Shown here: positions 50,085-60,237 of the stretch, in pieces
Layout: each line of letters starts with the position of its first letter
How positions within the stretch are numbered: position 1 is the first letter of the stretch
Assembly: GCA_036245805.1 (NCBI GenBank)
Contig: BTRK01000002.1
Span: 19,771,067 to 19,835,066, forward strand
Direction of reading: 5' to 3'
Length of the DNA: 64,000 nucleotides
DNA from: Pristionchus mayeri
Taxonomy: Eukaryota; Nematoda; Chromadorea; Rhabditida; Neodiplogasteridae
Translations under genes and position numbers: made by a program
The notes under the pieces: model-generated
Databases searched by the model: none
Told to the model about the DNA's origin: nothing
Seen by the model: only the letters and a program-made list of their open reading frames with translations

Positions 50085-50923
50085 ATGGAGGAAAAGGTGA
50101 AGAGATCTGAGTTGATGAAGAGAGAAAAGGAAATAGTGGGAGAAACTCCCGAGAACGAACTCAAGATCTCGCCCCGGTACTTTCACTCCCATTAACTAAG
50201 GAAGAAGAGGGAGGATTGAGATGGATGGTATTCGAACCCACTGGCAACTACACTCAACCTATTCGAAGCACTATATCAGTAGAGAATCTCGATGAGTACC
50301 CAGTGGCATTCTGTGTGAGAACCAAGGTTAACACCGCCCACTAATCAATAATTTATTGATTGATTTGAGGAGCGTCACATGCCTCGATTCAATCTCGGAT
50401 ACGGTATTCTAAAGGAGTTCGAATCGATTTCCTTCGATGTGATGATCCCTCCTTCGAATGAATGGATCAAGAGTGAGGAGACTATCATCGGCAACCATCA
50501 CAAGTGAGTACTCCCCCCATTCACCCCCCCCCCCCCCTCCCCCGAGGGATCTCTAGGAAGAGACAGCCATAAAAGCAGCCACTGAAGCGTTAGACGGAAT
50601 TGTTATGCGAACCTTGCCATCACTTTGCCGTTATGGGATAATTCCAGCCTAGAGAATGATCCAGACACACTTACTCATCGCCTTCTATTGCAGATACCGT
50701 ACTCCTATTAATTATAGGATTGTCTTCGAGAATCTTCGTCTTCCCCCGGGTACTTCTATCCCCGAAGACCAAAAGGACAGATCTTTGATGGGCAGACAAG
50801 TGAGTGACCTACCCCTCCCTCCATCGATCCCTTCCCTCTCAGGTCTTCCGCACAACTCAAAGCTGCTCTTCCTTCATCCGTCTCTACACCAAATCTCATC
50901 TGGTGCTCCTTCCCAAGAAGTAG
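50085..50923 (+). CDS. MSP-domain (major sperm protein-like) protein
   Basis: Five exons join with consistent phase into about 165 aa. After a charged N-terminal helix, the protein reads WMVFEPTGNYTQPIRSTISV, ENLDEYPVAFCVRTK, FESISFDVMIPP and YRTPINYRIVFENLRLPPG, ending LVLLPKK at TAG 50921-50923. The FEPTG...T..NL...VAF.V pattern matches the immunoglobulin-like MSP domain seen in nematode sperm and membrane-contact proteins. The remaining domain is divergent, so this is a family-level call only. Two introns appear to end in GAG (ATTGAG, TTTGAG). The ATG sits 4 nt after a TTCTCAG acceptor. The next gene starts 238 nt downstream on the same strand. Confidence 0.55.
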
Positions 50924-51160
50924 GTAGGGAACGAATGAGAATAAAGAAGTGTCACTCCTCCTTCCTCTTCTTCATCACTAATTCCTCGTCCTTGTTGTTC
51001 TCTTCTCATCCCTTCTCGAGAAGGCGAGGCCATTTCTAGCCTCGTCCTTTGTATTTTCGCCCCTGGGTGTCGTCGAGTCAGGGGAAGGGCGTTCCGCCCC
51101 TCTCAACAATGGACGACGTTTCCATTGTACTCAGTCCCTGACGTCCTTCTGCCCTCGAAG

Positions 51161-52052
51161 ATGTCGACTGCTTCTGGTTCCTCTGATCCCCTGGGAATCT
51201 CTCTGATCGAGGATGAATTGGGAGACAGTCATCTCTCTGCAATCGCTTCCCTCCTTCTCTCCCCATCTCAACCAGAGGAGAGAGATCTCAGATTACTCAA
51301 TCAACAGGTCAGTTTTACCACCCTTCCAATTGCACAGAATACAACAGTGACGATGGATCGAAGCCCATCTAACCAATGTCTCAATCCAATGTCGTATTCC
51401 TAGACTCCCCCTTGCTCTCCACACCCAATGGTTCTCCCCCATCTCACTCTCATCCGTTTATAATTAGAATGAATTCACAATTAGAATGAATTCTAAATTG
51501 ATAAAAAAAACTGAAAGAAGGATTCGTGATCTCAATCTTTTTGTATCATTAGAATTCCGAGAAGACGATTGTTGATGCACAAGTCAGTCTCTCTTGTGAT
51601 AAACATTCTCCCAAAGGGGCCAAACTTCGAGAGAGAGAGAGAAAGAGAGAGAGAATATGAAAAAGTTCCGAGTTGCGAAAACGTTCTTTCGAAAGGTCCA
51701 ATCTCGCCCGATTTCTCAATTTCTCAATGTGTCCATTTCAGTGTTTGGCAGCGTTCGCTAAGTTTCCATTGGACGAGAAGAAGCCAAAGACGAGTGAGTT
51801 CCTTTCTCCTCCCTCCAATCACTCGATCCCCTCCTTCAGATAATTTCCTGACTGTCGCGGGCAAAACAACTCGACTCTCCGTGCCTAACAAGGTATTTCT
51901 CAACTTCCTTTCACCTTCTGAGAAGCGACTACCGCTTTGGGGAGCGGACCTCTTGACCATTCTTGCGAATGGAAGGGATCAATAATTTAGGGATACTGTA
52001 TTAATCCGCCCATCAATTGCAGATCGAGAAGAGGAGTTCAGTGAGTGCGTAA
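51161..52052 (+). CDS. Orphan protein of about 94 aa
   Basis: Four small exons with matching phases give MSTASGSSDPLGISLIEDEL; HLSAIASLLLSPSQ; CLAAFAKFPLDEKKPKTNNF; then LTVAGKTTRLSVPNK and IEKRSSVSA, stop at 52052. A TTGTACTCAG acceptor lies 26 nt before the ATG, which would suit trans-splicing. There is no signal peptide or transmembrane helix. No family is recognised. It could instead be extra exons of the MSP-domain gene, but the only donor at that gene's stop gives an in-frame stop, so separate genes are preferred. Confidence 0.45.
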
Positions 52053-52692
52053 GGGAATCGACGATTTTACGCAAGACAAGGCACTTCCTCCTCCATACGG
52101 ATTGAAGCACCCCCATCCTCTCACCCCTCCTCCCCTGTCAGCTCCTCTTCCGTTTGATAACCATTCGATTACACTAATAAAGACGACTAGAACTAAAGAG
52201 GGTTGCACAACAAGAACGAGAATTGCCAATGGGAAAGTGGGGGGGGGGGGGGGACAGACAGACTGCCTCTACACAATTTGACTCCAGACAGTGAGAAAGC
52301 AATCAGACTCTTTTAAGAGACCATTCAGTCTGGCTAAAAATGCAACCACAGCGTGGTTGGTTCTAGACAGAACATTAGCAGTGCTTGGGCATAGGCATGA
52401 CATGAATTGTCAAGGAGAAATAATTTCTGCTCATTCGTTGTCGGCATTAAGATCACTTCCCTGTGAGAGAAGAAGAATCCGATTGGTCTCTTCGATGATC
52501 TTTCTTCTATCCCTCGATGCCCAGTGGGGGGAGGGTGCCCACCCACGAAGCCCTCCTCATCTTCTCTCCATTCGGAGTGATCACTCTGATAAGAGAGATG
52601 AGGGGATGAAAGTAAGAGAGTAGGTAACTACGGACTGGTTCTTCCCTCGGGGATAAAAGGGAGGGGAGGGGGGGGGGGGTCGATCACTTCCG
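52053..52692. other. Intergenic region upstream of the collagen gene
   Basis: About 640 bp with a long G run near 52240-52254 and another at about 52668-52678, just before the collagen start. A stem with TCAGACTCTTTTAAGAGACC near 52305 and a hairpin CAACCACAGCGTGGTTG near 52343 are visible, but no RNA family is recognised. The collagen promoter should be here. Confidence 0.35.
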
Positions 52693-54041
52693 ATGGCAGA
52701 CAAGACTTCCCTCCGTGAGGTGGATGCCCTCAGGAGACTCGCCTTCCTTGGAGTCGCAGTCTCCACCATCGCCACTCTCACTGCCATCCTTGCCATTCCC
52801 ATGCTGTACAACTACATACAGGTACTCCCCCACTCATCTACCGTACCCCCAATTCCTTTCCAGCACATCCAGTCGAACCTCCAGGACGAGGTTGAATACT
52901 GTAAGCACCGTAGTTCCGATCTATGGGAGGAGTATCACAGAGTGAGTTTCCTCTCTTACCGTATTCCTCCATCTACAGTATTCCTTCCAGTACGAGAGTC
53001 TCCACGGTCGATCGAAGAGAGCCGCTGAGCATTCCTGGTTCGGAGATCGTCGTCAGTTGCAGAAGAACACCCGAAGAGCTGAACCCATGGTGAGTGTACC
53101 GTAGTCTCCTGTACAGTATCCTTGGGTGTGGTTGCAGAGAGTGGTTGCTCGAGCAGCGGGGACATACGAAACAGCCCCCGCCCCCTCGTATCCTTCGGGA
53201 GGCTCAGGAGTGGCTGGAGGAGGAGGAGGGTCGTGCTGTTCGTGTGGAATGGGCCCCGCTGGTCCTCCAGGTCCACCAGGGCCCGATGGGGGTCCTGGAA
53301 ACGATGGTCAAGCTGGGGCAGCAGGGTCGAATGGATCGCCCGCTCCCATGGGAGGAGGATACGCTGCTGCTCCCGAATTCTGCTTCGATTGTCCTCCAGG
53401 ACCCGCTGGACCCGCCGGGTCTGCCGGACCTCCCGGACCAGCTGGAAATCCAGGAGCTCCCGGAGGCAATGCACCCGCTGGTGGACCCGGCCCCGCCGGA
53501 CCTCCTGGCCCTCCTGGACCGTCTGGCAACCCCGGAGGACCTGGTATAGAGATAATTGTTTCTTGCACATGTTTACGGCTCTGCTTTCCTTACGTGTTGT
53601 TAAAACAAATAAACCCAGTCCTGTGTTTACAGGAGCTCTTGGAGGATCTGGTCCCGCGGGTTCAACCATCGAGGCTCCTGGAGCACCGGGACCCGCGGGT
53701 CCTCCCGGGCCAGCAGGACCACCTGGAGCTGCTGGAAATCCTGGGAGTGCGGGATCGAGTTCTCCCGGTCCAGCTGGTCCCGCTGGAGATCCAGGTAGAC
53801 GTATTTTTCTCTGTTCTGCTCTCAAAGACATTTTTCCAAGTTCTTTCCACAAGTAACCATCTTTGAAAATTCGGCGTATAAACTGTTTTGAAAATTTTTA
53901 AACTAAAAAAATTAATTTCTAGGAGCAGATGGCACTCCTGGTAACCCGGGAGCTCCTGGTAGCGCAGGACAGCCCGGAGGGAAGGGCAGTGGTGGAGGAT
54001 GCGAACACTGTCCTCCCCCAAGAACCGCCCCTGGATATTAA
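52693..54041 (+). CDS. Cuticle collagen
   Basis: Nematode cuticle collagens are secreted, furin-trimmed and cross-linked into the exoskeleton. The ATG at 52693 starts [20 protein letters not shown], then a hydrophobic membrane anchor ([20 protein letters not shown]). A subtilisin-like cleavage site RSKR lies in [13 protein letters not shown]. The Gly-X-Y region has three Cys clusters: [29 protein letters not shown] and the final [13 protein letters not shown], stop at 54041. Gly-X-Y blocks are split by introns at about 53546-53631 and 53793-53923. The family is certain; the specific col gene is not. A poly(A) signal AATAAA lies at 54085-54090. Confidence 0.95.
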
Positions 54042-54084
54042 ATGGAGAATGCTTCCATCTCCCAAGAAGTGCAAGACACGAAAT

Positions 54085-54090
54085 AATAAA
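54085..54090 (+). terminator. Poly(A) signal of the collagen gene
   Basis: AATAAA 44 nt after the collagen stop codon, in the sense orientation. Confidence 0.6.
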
Positions 54091-54397
54091 GAAAATCCAC
54101 CAAGAAAAGTCGCCACACAATTCCTCTGATAGGATGGAATCAACAACACGCAACTGGCCATGTCGGATTCCCAAGAGAAAATAGACCTAGAATGAATGGT
54201 AAAAAAAGAATATCGGGGAGCAAGTACTCGAGTAGAGAAAAACAAAATGATGAGTACATGGCTAGGAAAACCTGGACTCCTCTGAACGGACGAATAAGCG
54301 AACGAACTTTTCTCGTCGTCATTCTATGATTGTGAGCATGATTGATCATCCTATAGTATTAACTAAATACTAAGCCCCTACCCGTACTTCCAAAAAC

Positions 54398-54748
54398 GGC
54401 ACTACTGCAGAAGCCCAGATCGGGGTGACAATAGTGGTGTCAGGAGTAGACCCCAGCCAGGTAAGTCGTACCTTGAGACTGCCGAACCCTTAGACATGTT
54501 TGTATTGTCCTACTGTTTAGCCTACACACGGAGGGAAGCTGTGAACTGACGCTTTATAAGGCTAGGCATAATTCCAGCAGGGACTCAAAAATACCCTATA
54601 AATCGACATTCTTGAGGATTTAGGCTTAAATTTTCCTTAGTATGTTTGAGGGTTCTGCAGTCTGCGGGTATGACTTACCTGCTTGGGCTCTACTCCCGAT
54701 ACCATTCACCACTATTGTCACCCCGATCTGGGCTTCTGCAGTAGTGCC
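54398..54748. mobile_element. Small terminal-inverted-repeat element with 8-bp duplication
   Basis: A 351-bp element begins GGCACTACTGCAGAAGCCCA and ends with the exact inverted copy. The first 42 nt pair perfectly, followed by about 70 nt of imperfect pairing. CCAAAAAC lies immediately on both sides (54390-54397 and 54749-54756), an exact 8-bp target duplication. There is no coding frame, so it is a MITE. An 8-bp duplication suggests the hAT superfamily, though the termini are not typical CAGTG. It sits between the collagen and RPN9 3' ends. Confidence 0.85.
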
Positions 54749-54918
54749 CCAAAAACATATTTAAAGTCTTTTACAGATACACAATTTATTTCCGATGCAA
54801 TCACATACAAGTATTACGCACAATAAATAGGCTGGATGGAGAGGTTTGAATACAAACAACTATGCATCCAACAGTACAAGATTGCAGTGGAGGGGTCATC
54901 ATAAATAATCTATCTCCC

Positions 54919-57495
54919 TCACGCCTTGGTCAGGATATCTCTCGCATTCGCCGCCACTAGATCCTCCATTCCACTCACGTCCTTCGTCCATTCCTCGATG
55001 CGCCTCGCGACACCACGCAGCTGCGAGAGATCAACGATTAAAGTTAGAGGTGATCGAAAGATTAGTCGACCACTTGAAACAGGCATGCCAAATCCTAACT
55101 GATAACCGGTATCTACTCCTTATCAATTGCCAATCATCCATGACCGGAGATAAGAAGTGAAAGTAGTGCCCACCTGATCCTCATTGAGTACGCGTGGCTG
55201 CACCCACGAAATGAGCACCTCTCCGTTCACCTGCAAGGGGAGCAGAGTGGAGAGAATTGCACAGCAAACCATAACGCTCACTGTGCAGTCAAATCAGAAT
55301 CATAAGTGGGCATGCAGTGGTCGAAAGGGTAGGTCACAATAATTGTAAAAAGAGGGCACGTTTCTAAAATTTTAATATGAAATCATTGAAAATGGGTACG
55401 TTTTTACAGTTTTAACAAAAATTACTGTCAACAATGGGTACGTTTTATATTATTGCACTGTCCGAACTCCAAAATCCGGGCACGTTATGCCAGTTTGGAC
55501 CTACTTTTCGACCACTGTGGGCATGGGTTGAATCAAAGAACCGAGTATTAGTGGGGTCGGGGAGGGGGGGGGGGGGGGCAAATATATTCCCCGCCAGGGT
55601 CGTTGCTCGAAGCCTTTAGGGGTCTTCAATGGTGCCGACGTATGATAATAAAAATACCTGATCGATGCTTCCTCTGATGAGCTTCTTCGAAAGAGCTCGC
55701 ATCACCAGGTGCTCCACCTATAAAACGGCAGGTTCAAACATAACTGCAGAAAATATGAAATACAAACTAATGAATCAAGATTCTTAAACGTATGTTCAGA
55801 TCATCATGTTCTGACAATAACGTATCCACAATACTTAGTAAAACACCATCCCGGGTAGATGCTCAAACTAAATATATATACATAAAACTTTTAACTGTTT
55901 TAGTTCAGACAGCCAGAGTGCATACCTTATCGGGTTCGACCTGGCAGGCCTTGGCCACTTCCGAGAAGGACAGCTGACGGTTCTTGCTCGTTCTCTGGAG
56001 GGCCAGCTGAAGACAACCATTTATGATATCTACATTTCACGCAAAACTGTTTAGCCTTAAACAGCCAAAGTAAAACAATTAAAAATGTAAAATATAACCA
56101 CAATTCCAAGCAGCAAGTTTGATGTTTAGCATCGTAAATTCGGTCGTAAAATATAAAGCAGTTAAACCCAATCAAAAGTTTAAAAAAAAGGTAATACCTC
56201 CATCAGTGCGAGAAGTCTCATCTTGTTCATAAGGGCGCTCTTTCTCCTCTTGAGATCATCCCACTCGCTCCATTCTCTGTAGGAAAAAATAGATGAATTC
56301 ATTAGAATATCCATAATGTAGCAACAAATAAGTTAAACCGCTTACGATGAAGCAATTTATATATACCCTCTCCCCACATTCAAATGAGGATAAATTTTCA
56401 ATAACTAATTTCTCACTTCTCGTAAGTGTTGAACTTGTTGATGTTTCCCTCATTGAATGCATCGAGTACGTGCTTGATCCACACCTCCGCAGTGTTCTCG
56501 AGAACGTTGAGGATTGGATGGGCGAGCAGTTCTCCCAGATTGTAGATGTTCTCCCCCAGAAGGGCAGCGAATCCGAGGAGGACAGCGTGGACGTGCTTCT
56601 CCTCCGTCGTCAACGTCGTCAGATCCTCCACTCCCAGATAACGGAGTGCCTCGCGGTAGTAAGAGGCATAGTCTCCTATCTGAAGTCATCAGAATGCATC
56701 CACTTCAAGACTGAATGGATTACCTCCTTGAAGTAAACAGAAGAGACTTTGTAGAAAGCGACGTGCACTGACTGTACTCCGTGCACCTTATCGTCGATCT
56801 CCTTACGAGTCGTCTCGATCAGGCCCTGACCAAATAACGAATATAATCGCACTTGTCGGAGTATATAATTCGAAAACATAAATCTACAATCGATAAAATC
56901 TGAACGGAACGTTAACATATCGCAAAACGAAAAAAAACTTACTCTGACAGTATCAATATCGATGCATCGCTCGTTCTTGTCCTTATTATCCAATCTCAAC
57001 TTAATCTGTCCCACATCCACTCTGATCTTGGCCTGAACGTCCTTCTTGACAGTGCGGCCCATCTTATCAAGGAATGCGAAAGCAGCTTCGCGATCTAGAA
57101 AAAATGTCTAATAAAATATCTAATGCTAAACAGTGAATACCTTTGGTGAAGATGTAATTTGCGATCGGAATTATAATTTCGGCCAGTTGGAGAAGGTTGA
57201 TGCTGAACAACAAGCCTCATTTAGAATTTGCTACGATTCATACCGATGTTCGAAGTCACTTATGAAGCTGTCGTAGAATTCTTTCAGGTCCAAGTCCGGG
57301 GGAGGCCCGTAAACAATCTTCTTTACTTCATTGGCAAGCTCGAACCACAGTCTGGGAAAGACCATTGAATAGAGGGAAGTGAAATGAGCAACCATACTTC
57401 TTACTGTAAAACTGCTCGAGTTTTTGATAGAGATCTGCCTCTTCTCCTTTGGCAGCCTTCTTCTTGCGACTGAGATACTGCTCAACGCGCTCCAT
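54919..57495 (-). CDS. rpn-9: 26S proteasome lid subunit RPN9 (PSMD13)
   Basis: RPN9 is a PCI-domain structural subunit of the proteasome regulatory-particle lid. The ATG at 57495 starts MERVEQYLSRKKKAAKGEEA. Helical repeats follow: LWFELANEVKKIVYGPPPDL, DKMGRTVKKDVQAKIRVDVG and KVHGVQSVHVAFYKVSSVYF. The PCI domain includes WSEWDDLKRRKSALMNKMRL, then LSFSEVAKACQVEPDKVEHL and ALSKKLIRGSIDQVNGEVLI. It ends DLVAANARDILTKA at 54919. Length (about 385 aa) and exon phases match PSMD13. One intron carries a 203-bp hAT-type element. The start faces the coiled-coil gene across about 300 bp, a divergent promoter. Confidence 0.94.
55315..55517. mobile_element. hAT-type MITE in an RPN9 intron
   Basis: A 203-bp element starts CAGTGGTCGAAAGGGTAGGTC and ends GACCTACTTTTCGACCACTG. 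TGGGCATG lies exactly on both sides (55307-55314 and 55518-55525). CAGTG termini with 8-bp duplications are the hAT hallmark. Inside are several copies of GGG(C/T)ACGTT. No coding capacity. Confidence 0.9.
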
Positions 57496-57799
57496 AATAA
57501 TATCTGACACAGAGAGAGATCTGATCAACACCGAAGCGACAACAACGCAAAGAATAAAACAAAATAAGTCGAACAAATTAAATCAGCGAACACCGAAACG
57601 TTCATTTTCGCGGAGTTGACCAAAATCACACTGTGAAAATGATGACTTAAAAATTTGGAAAAATCGGCCAGATGCACCAATTCCTAACGGCGCGAATATC
57701 GTTTAAATTTGAAATTGCGATCCCCAAGTTGTTCTGAATTCAATAATTGAATATTTGCATATTGTTTCCAATTTTAATATATACTTCTTTACTTACAGC
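57496..57799. promoter_or_regulatory. Divergent promoter of RPN9 and the coiled-coil gene
   Basis: 304 bp between outward-facing genes. It is AT-rich with a GGCGCGAA segment near 57690. CTTACAG at 57792-57798 followed by C and ATG looks like a trans-splice acceptor for the plus-strand gene. Confidence 0.4.
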
Positions 57800-60041
57800 A
57801 TGTCTCAAAATATTTCAGAAGTATTACGGCTTTCTCGATCAGCAAACCGAGACAGTGTGAGTTTTTTGGCAATTTTGTTTGGAATACTTCAAATCAATAT
57901 TTGATTGATACAGTAGATTGTCATTTTGCGTTACGATGGAGCTACAATACCCTTTTCAGCCAAATTTAGTCCCAGCGAAAAAAGAACGCCGTCGCTCAGT
58001 TCGAGGTAGACGGTCTGAAGTCGTCGTTTGCCCTGATACTACCAACTCCCCTGGACTCGTTATATCTACACAAAACGAGGAAATGAAAGATCAACGGTCG
58101 AAGAGGTATATATCTCAATAATTTATCTACTTAAACATTCTTGACATACGTTGATGTTTCAGAAGAGACCTGCTTGCATACAAAGCAATTCTTGAAGCAG
58201 AACTGGAAGGATGGGATAAGGAAATGGAAGCTGCAAACCTCAGGAAAAGGAAGGAAATGGAGTGAGTCTACGTTTTTAGGTGCTTCTAGGTTGTTAGTAT
58301 TTAGCTTATCAGTTAATTTTGAGAGAAATCAGCAAAGCCATGCAATATATTCTTTATCTACATCTAGGAAGAGCCAATTCTAAGAGAGAATATACCATTG
58401 GCACCACTAAACTTGTTCAAAAGGAATTAGTAAAGGACCTAGGATTCATGGTCCAGAAATCGCTTACTTTCTCTAACCACTGTAAAATGGTATCTCAAAA
58501 AAGTAAAACTGCATGTCATATAATCCTCAGAGCTCTACGCACTAAAAATATTGAGGTGCTCCTGAAGACTTATGCGATCTATATTAGACCAATTTTATTA
58601 TAGAAAGCGCATCTCCTGTTTTTAATCCTTTCCTGAAGCAAGACATTAAAATTTTTTAGAGAAAGTTCAAAATTATTTCACTAGGAGACTTTTCATCCGC
58701 TGCCTCAATGCCACTTGGGATAACATGCCCAACTCTATCTTGAGAAATACGCAATCAGGATTAGATTCCCTTGAAAAGCGTAGGGAAACAATAGATTTTA
58801 AAACAGCCAGTAACCTTCTTAGAGGCAAATACCGTATCTCAAACTACAAAGCCCATTACTTCAACGTGTACGCTATACGACATGGGCTTAACTTCAACAT
58901 CATATCATCAAGATTTATTATTATTATCTTCTTTTTTGACATCCATTTATACTTGAGAAAAGATCTGCGTGCATACAGCAATTATTGCAGCATTTAACTA
59001 CGCTACAGAATGAGCATTTCTAAATTGAAAAGGGAAAATATCTTCGTATTTCCCACATCGCGATGATATATATAAAAAAAATTTGCTGGTCCATGATTTC
59101 TTCGATTCTTAGATCGAAAAGTATGTAGACATCGACATGTCAAAACCGTACCCTCCATTAGCAAACACGTCGAACTTTCTTCATCACATTATCGTCCCCA
59201 TTGAATGAATAAATAAAAACGTGGTCCCGTTCTGGGAAAATGCGCCACAGCTGAGAAAAACCTACCACAGTCTCAAAATCCGATTTTCACGTTATGGTTC
59301 GCGGGTAGGTTTATTTTATCCAGCGATGAGCACAAGGTAAAAAGTGATACACCGTTTGATAGAGGATGTCGAGAATAATCAGAATCATAAAAAAAGGCAC
59401 GTTTTCTTCAAAAATAAAATTCTTAAAAATTTTAAACTATTTGCGGAGCATGGCTTTTCGATCTCTGGTTCGATTCTTAGGCGCAGGGTTTCATATGACG
59501 CTTCGATTGTCGGCGTTCTCCTGCAATCCTTGACAAGGCGACTGTTTCAGTATGCGAAGGGAGAACATTGATCGAGACATCTCGATTGAGAGATGCGGTC
59601 TCTACCGTAGTCTTGAAGTGGAGGATCCTGCTGTCATCTACGCTTCAGTCCTCAAACGTGTTGATGACTACTGCAGAATGAGTGCAGAAGTGAGCAATGC
59701 ATTAGTTATGCGAATGAAAAAAAAGTGAAATTCAATTTTATTGTAGGAGGCCGTAATTGACAAAGTTGAAAGAGAAGGCAAATCAGAGAAAGAAGAATCT
59801 GAAAGAAACAATCGACTTATCAATAAGTGAGAATATGTTTGATTTTTTTCTCTCAGGTCCATAATGTTTATCATGTATTAAGTTTATATATAATTTTTGT
59901 AGTTTCCGTGATGTCTTAACTAGCGAGACGGACGAAGAACTGAAGGAGGATCTGGAATACTGGCAAGGAATCGTTCAAGCTGAAACGAGTAATATTGCTA
60001 CCCTCGATTCCCTCATCCGTGAACTGGAATCTCAATTGTGA
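57800..60041 (+). CDS. Coiled-coil protein, possibly Mis12-complex DSN1-like
   Basis: Six exons with matching phases: 57800-57856; from 57961 after CCTTTTCAG; about 58164-58261; 59553-59689; 59747-59826; and the last to 60041. The product is about 230 aa. It starts MSQNISEVLRLSRSANRDS, followed by a basic patch KKERRRSVRGRRSE and then helices rich in Glu/Lys: LLAYKAILEAELEGWDKEME, ASVLKRVDDYCRMSAE and DEELKEDLEYWQGIVQAETS. It ends SLIRELESQL. A basic RRS..RR motif before coiled coils is reminiscent of the kinetochore protein DSN1 (KNL-3 in C. elegans). That similarity is slight and the function is unproven. The long intron 58262-59552 contains a LINE fragment in the same orientation. Confidence 0.6.
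58319..58997 (+). mobile_element. LINE reverse-transcriptase C-terminal fragment
   Basis: Two open stretches in different frames (58319-58603 and 58725-58997) resemble the C-terminal end of a CR1/Jockey-type LINE reverse transcriptase. The first has KELVKDLGFMVQKSLTFSNH and LRTKNIEVLLKTYAIYIRPI. The second has FTRRLFIRCLN in a neighbouring frame and SLEKRRETIDFKTASNLLRG. The family pattern is KDLGV.....L.FS.H, the Y(I/V)RPIL segment and LE.RR. Stops and a frame change between the parts show it is dead. It lies inside an intron of the coiled-coil gene. Confidence 0.8.
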
Positions 60042-60237
60042 TTTGTACATTATCGATCTGTGTAAGCAATGATGATAAATATATATGATTATTTCTATGG
60101 CAGATTAGGGAGTGGGGAGGGGTCTACCCCTCGTATCTCGAGTGTCTGTTTGCATCTCTAGACATTCTCTCTTCTCTATTCCTCCCTCTCTCCGTCTCGT
60201 TTCTTGTGACCTTCACTACTCCAGTCTCTTCCTTCCC

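Noticed and set aside
52291..52623. Open frame and hairpins that might mark a small RNA gene upstream of the collagen
   Set aside because: No snoRNA boxes or tRNA features could be placed with confidence, and the frame has no family resemblance.
52956..53852. Long open frame on the minus strand through the collagen gene (298 codons)
   Set aside because: It is the antisense shadow of GC-rich Gly-X-Y repeats, which suppress stops in other frames. It has no start context or domain.
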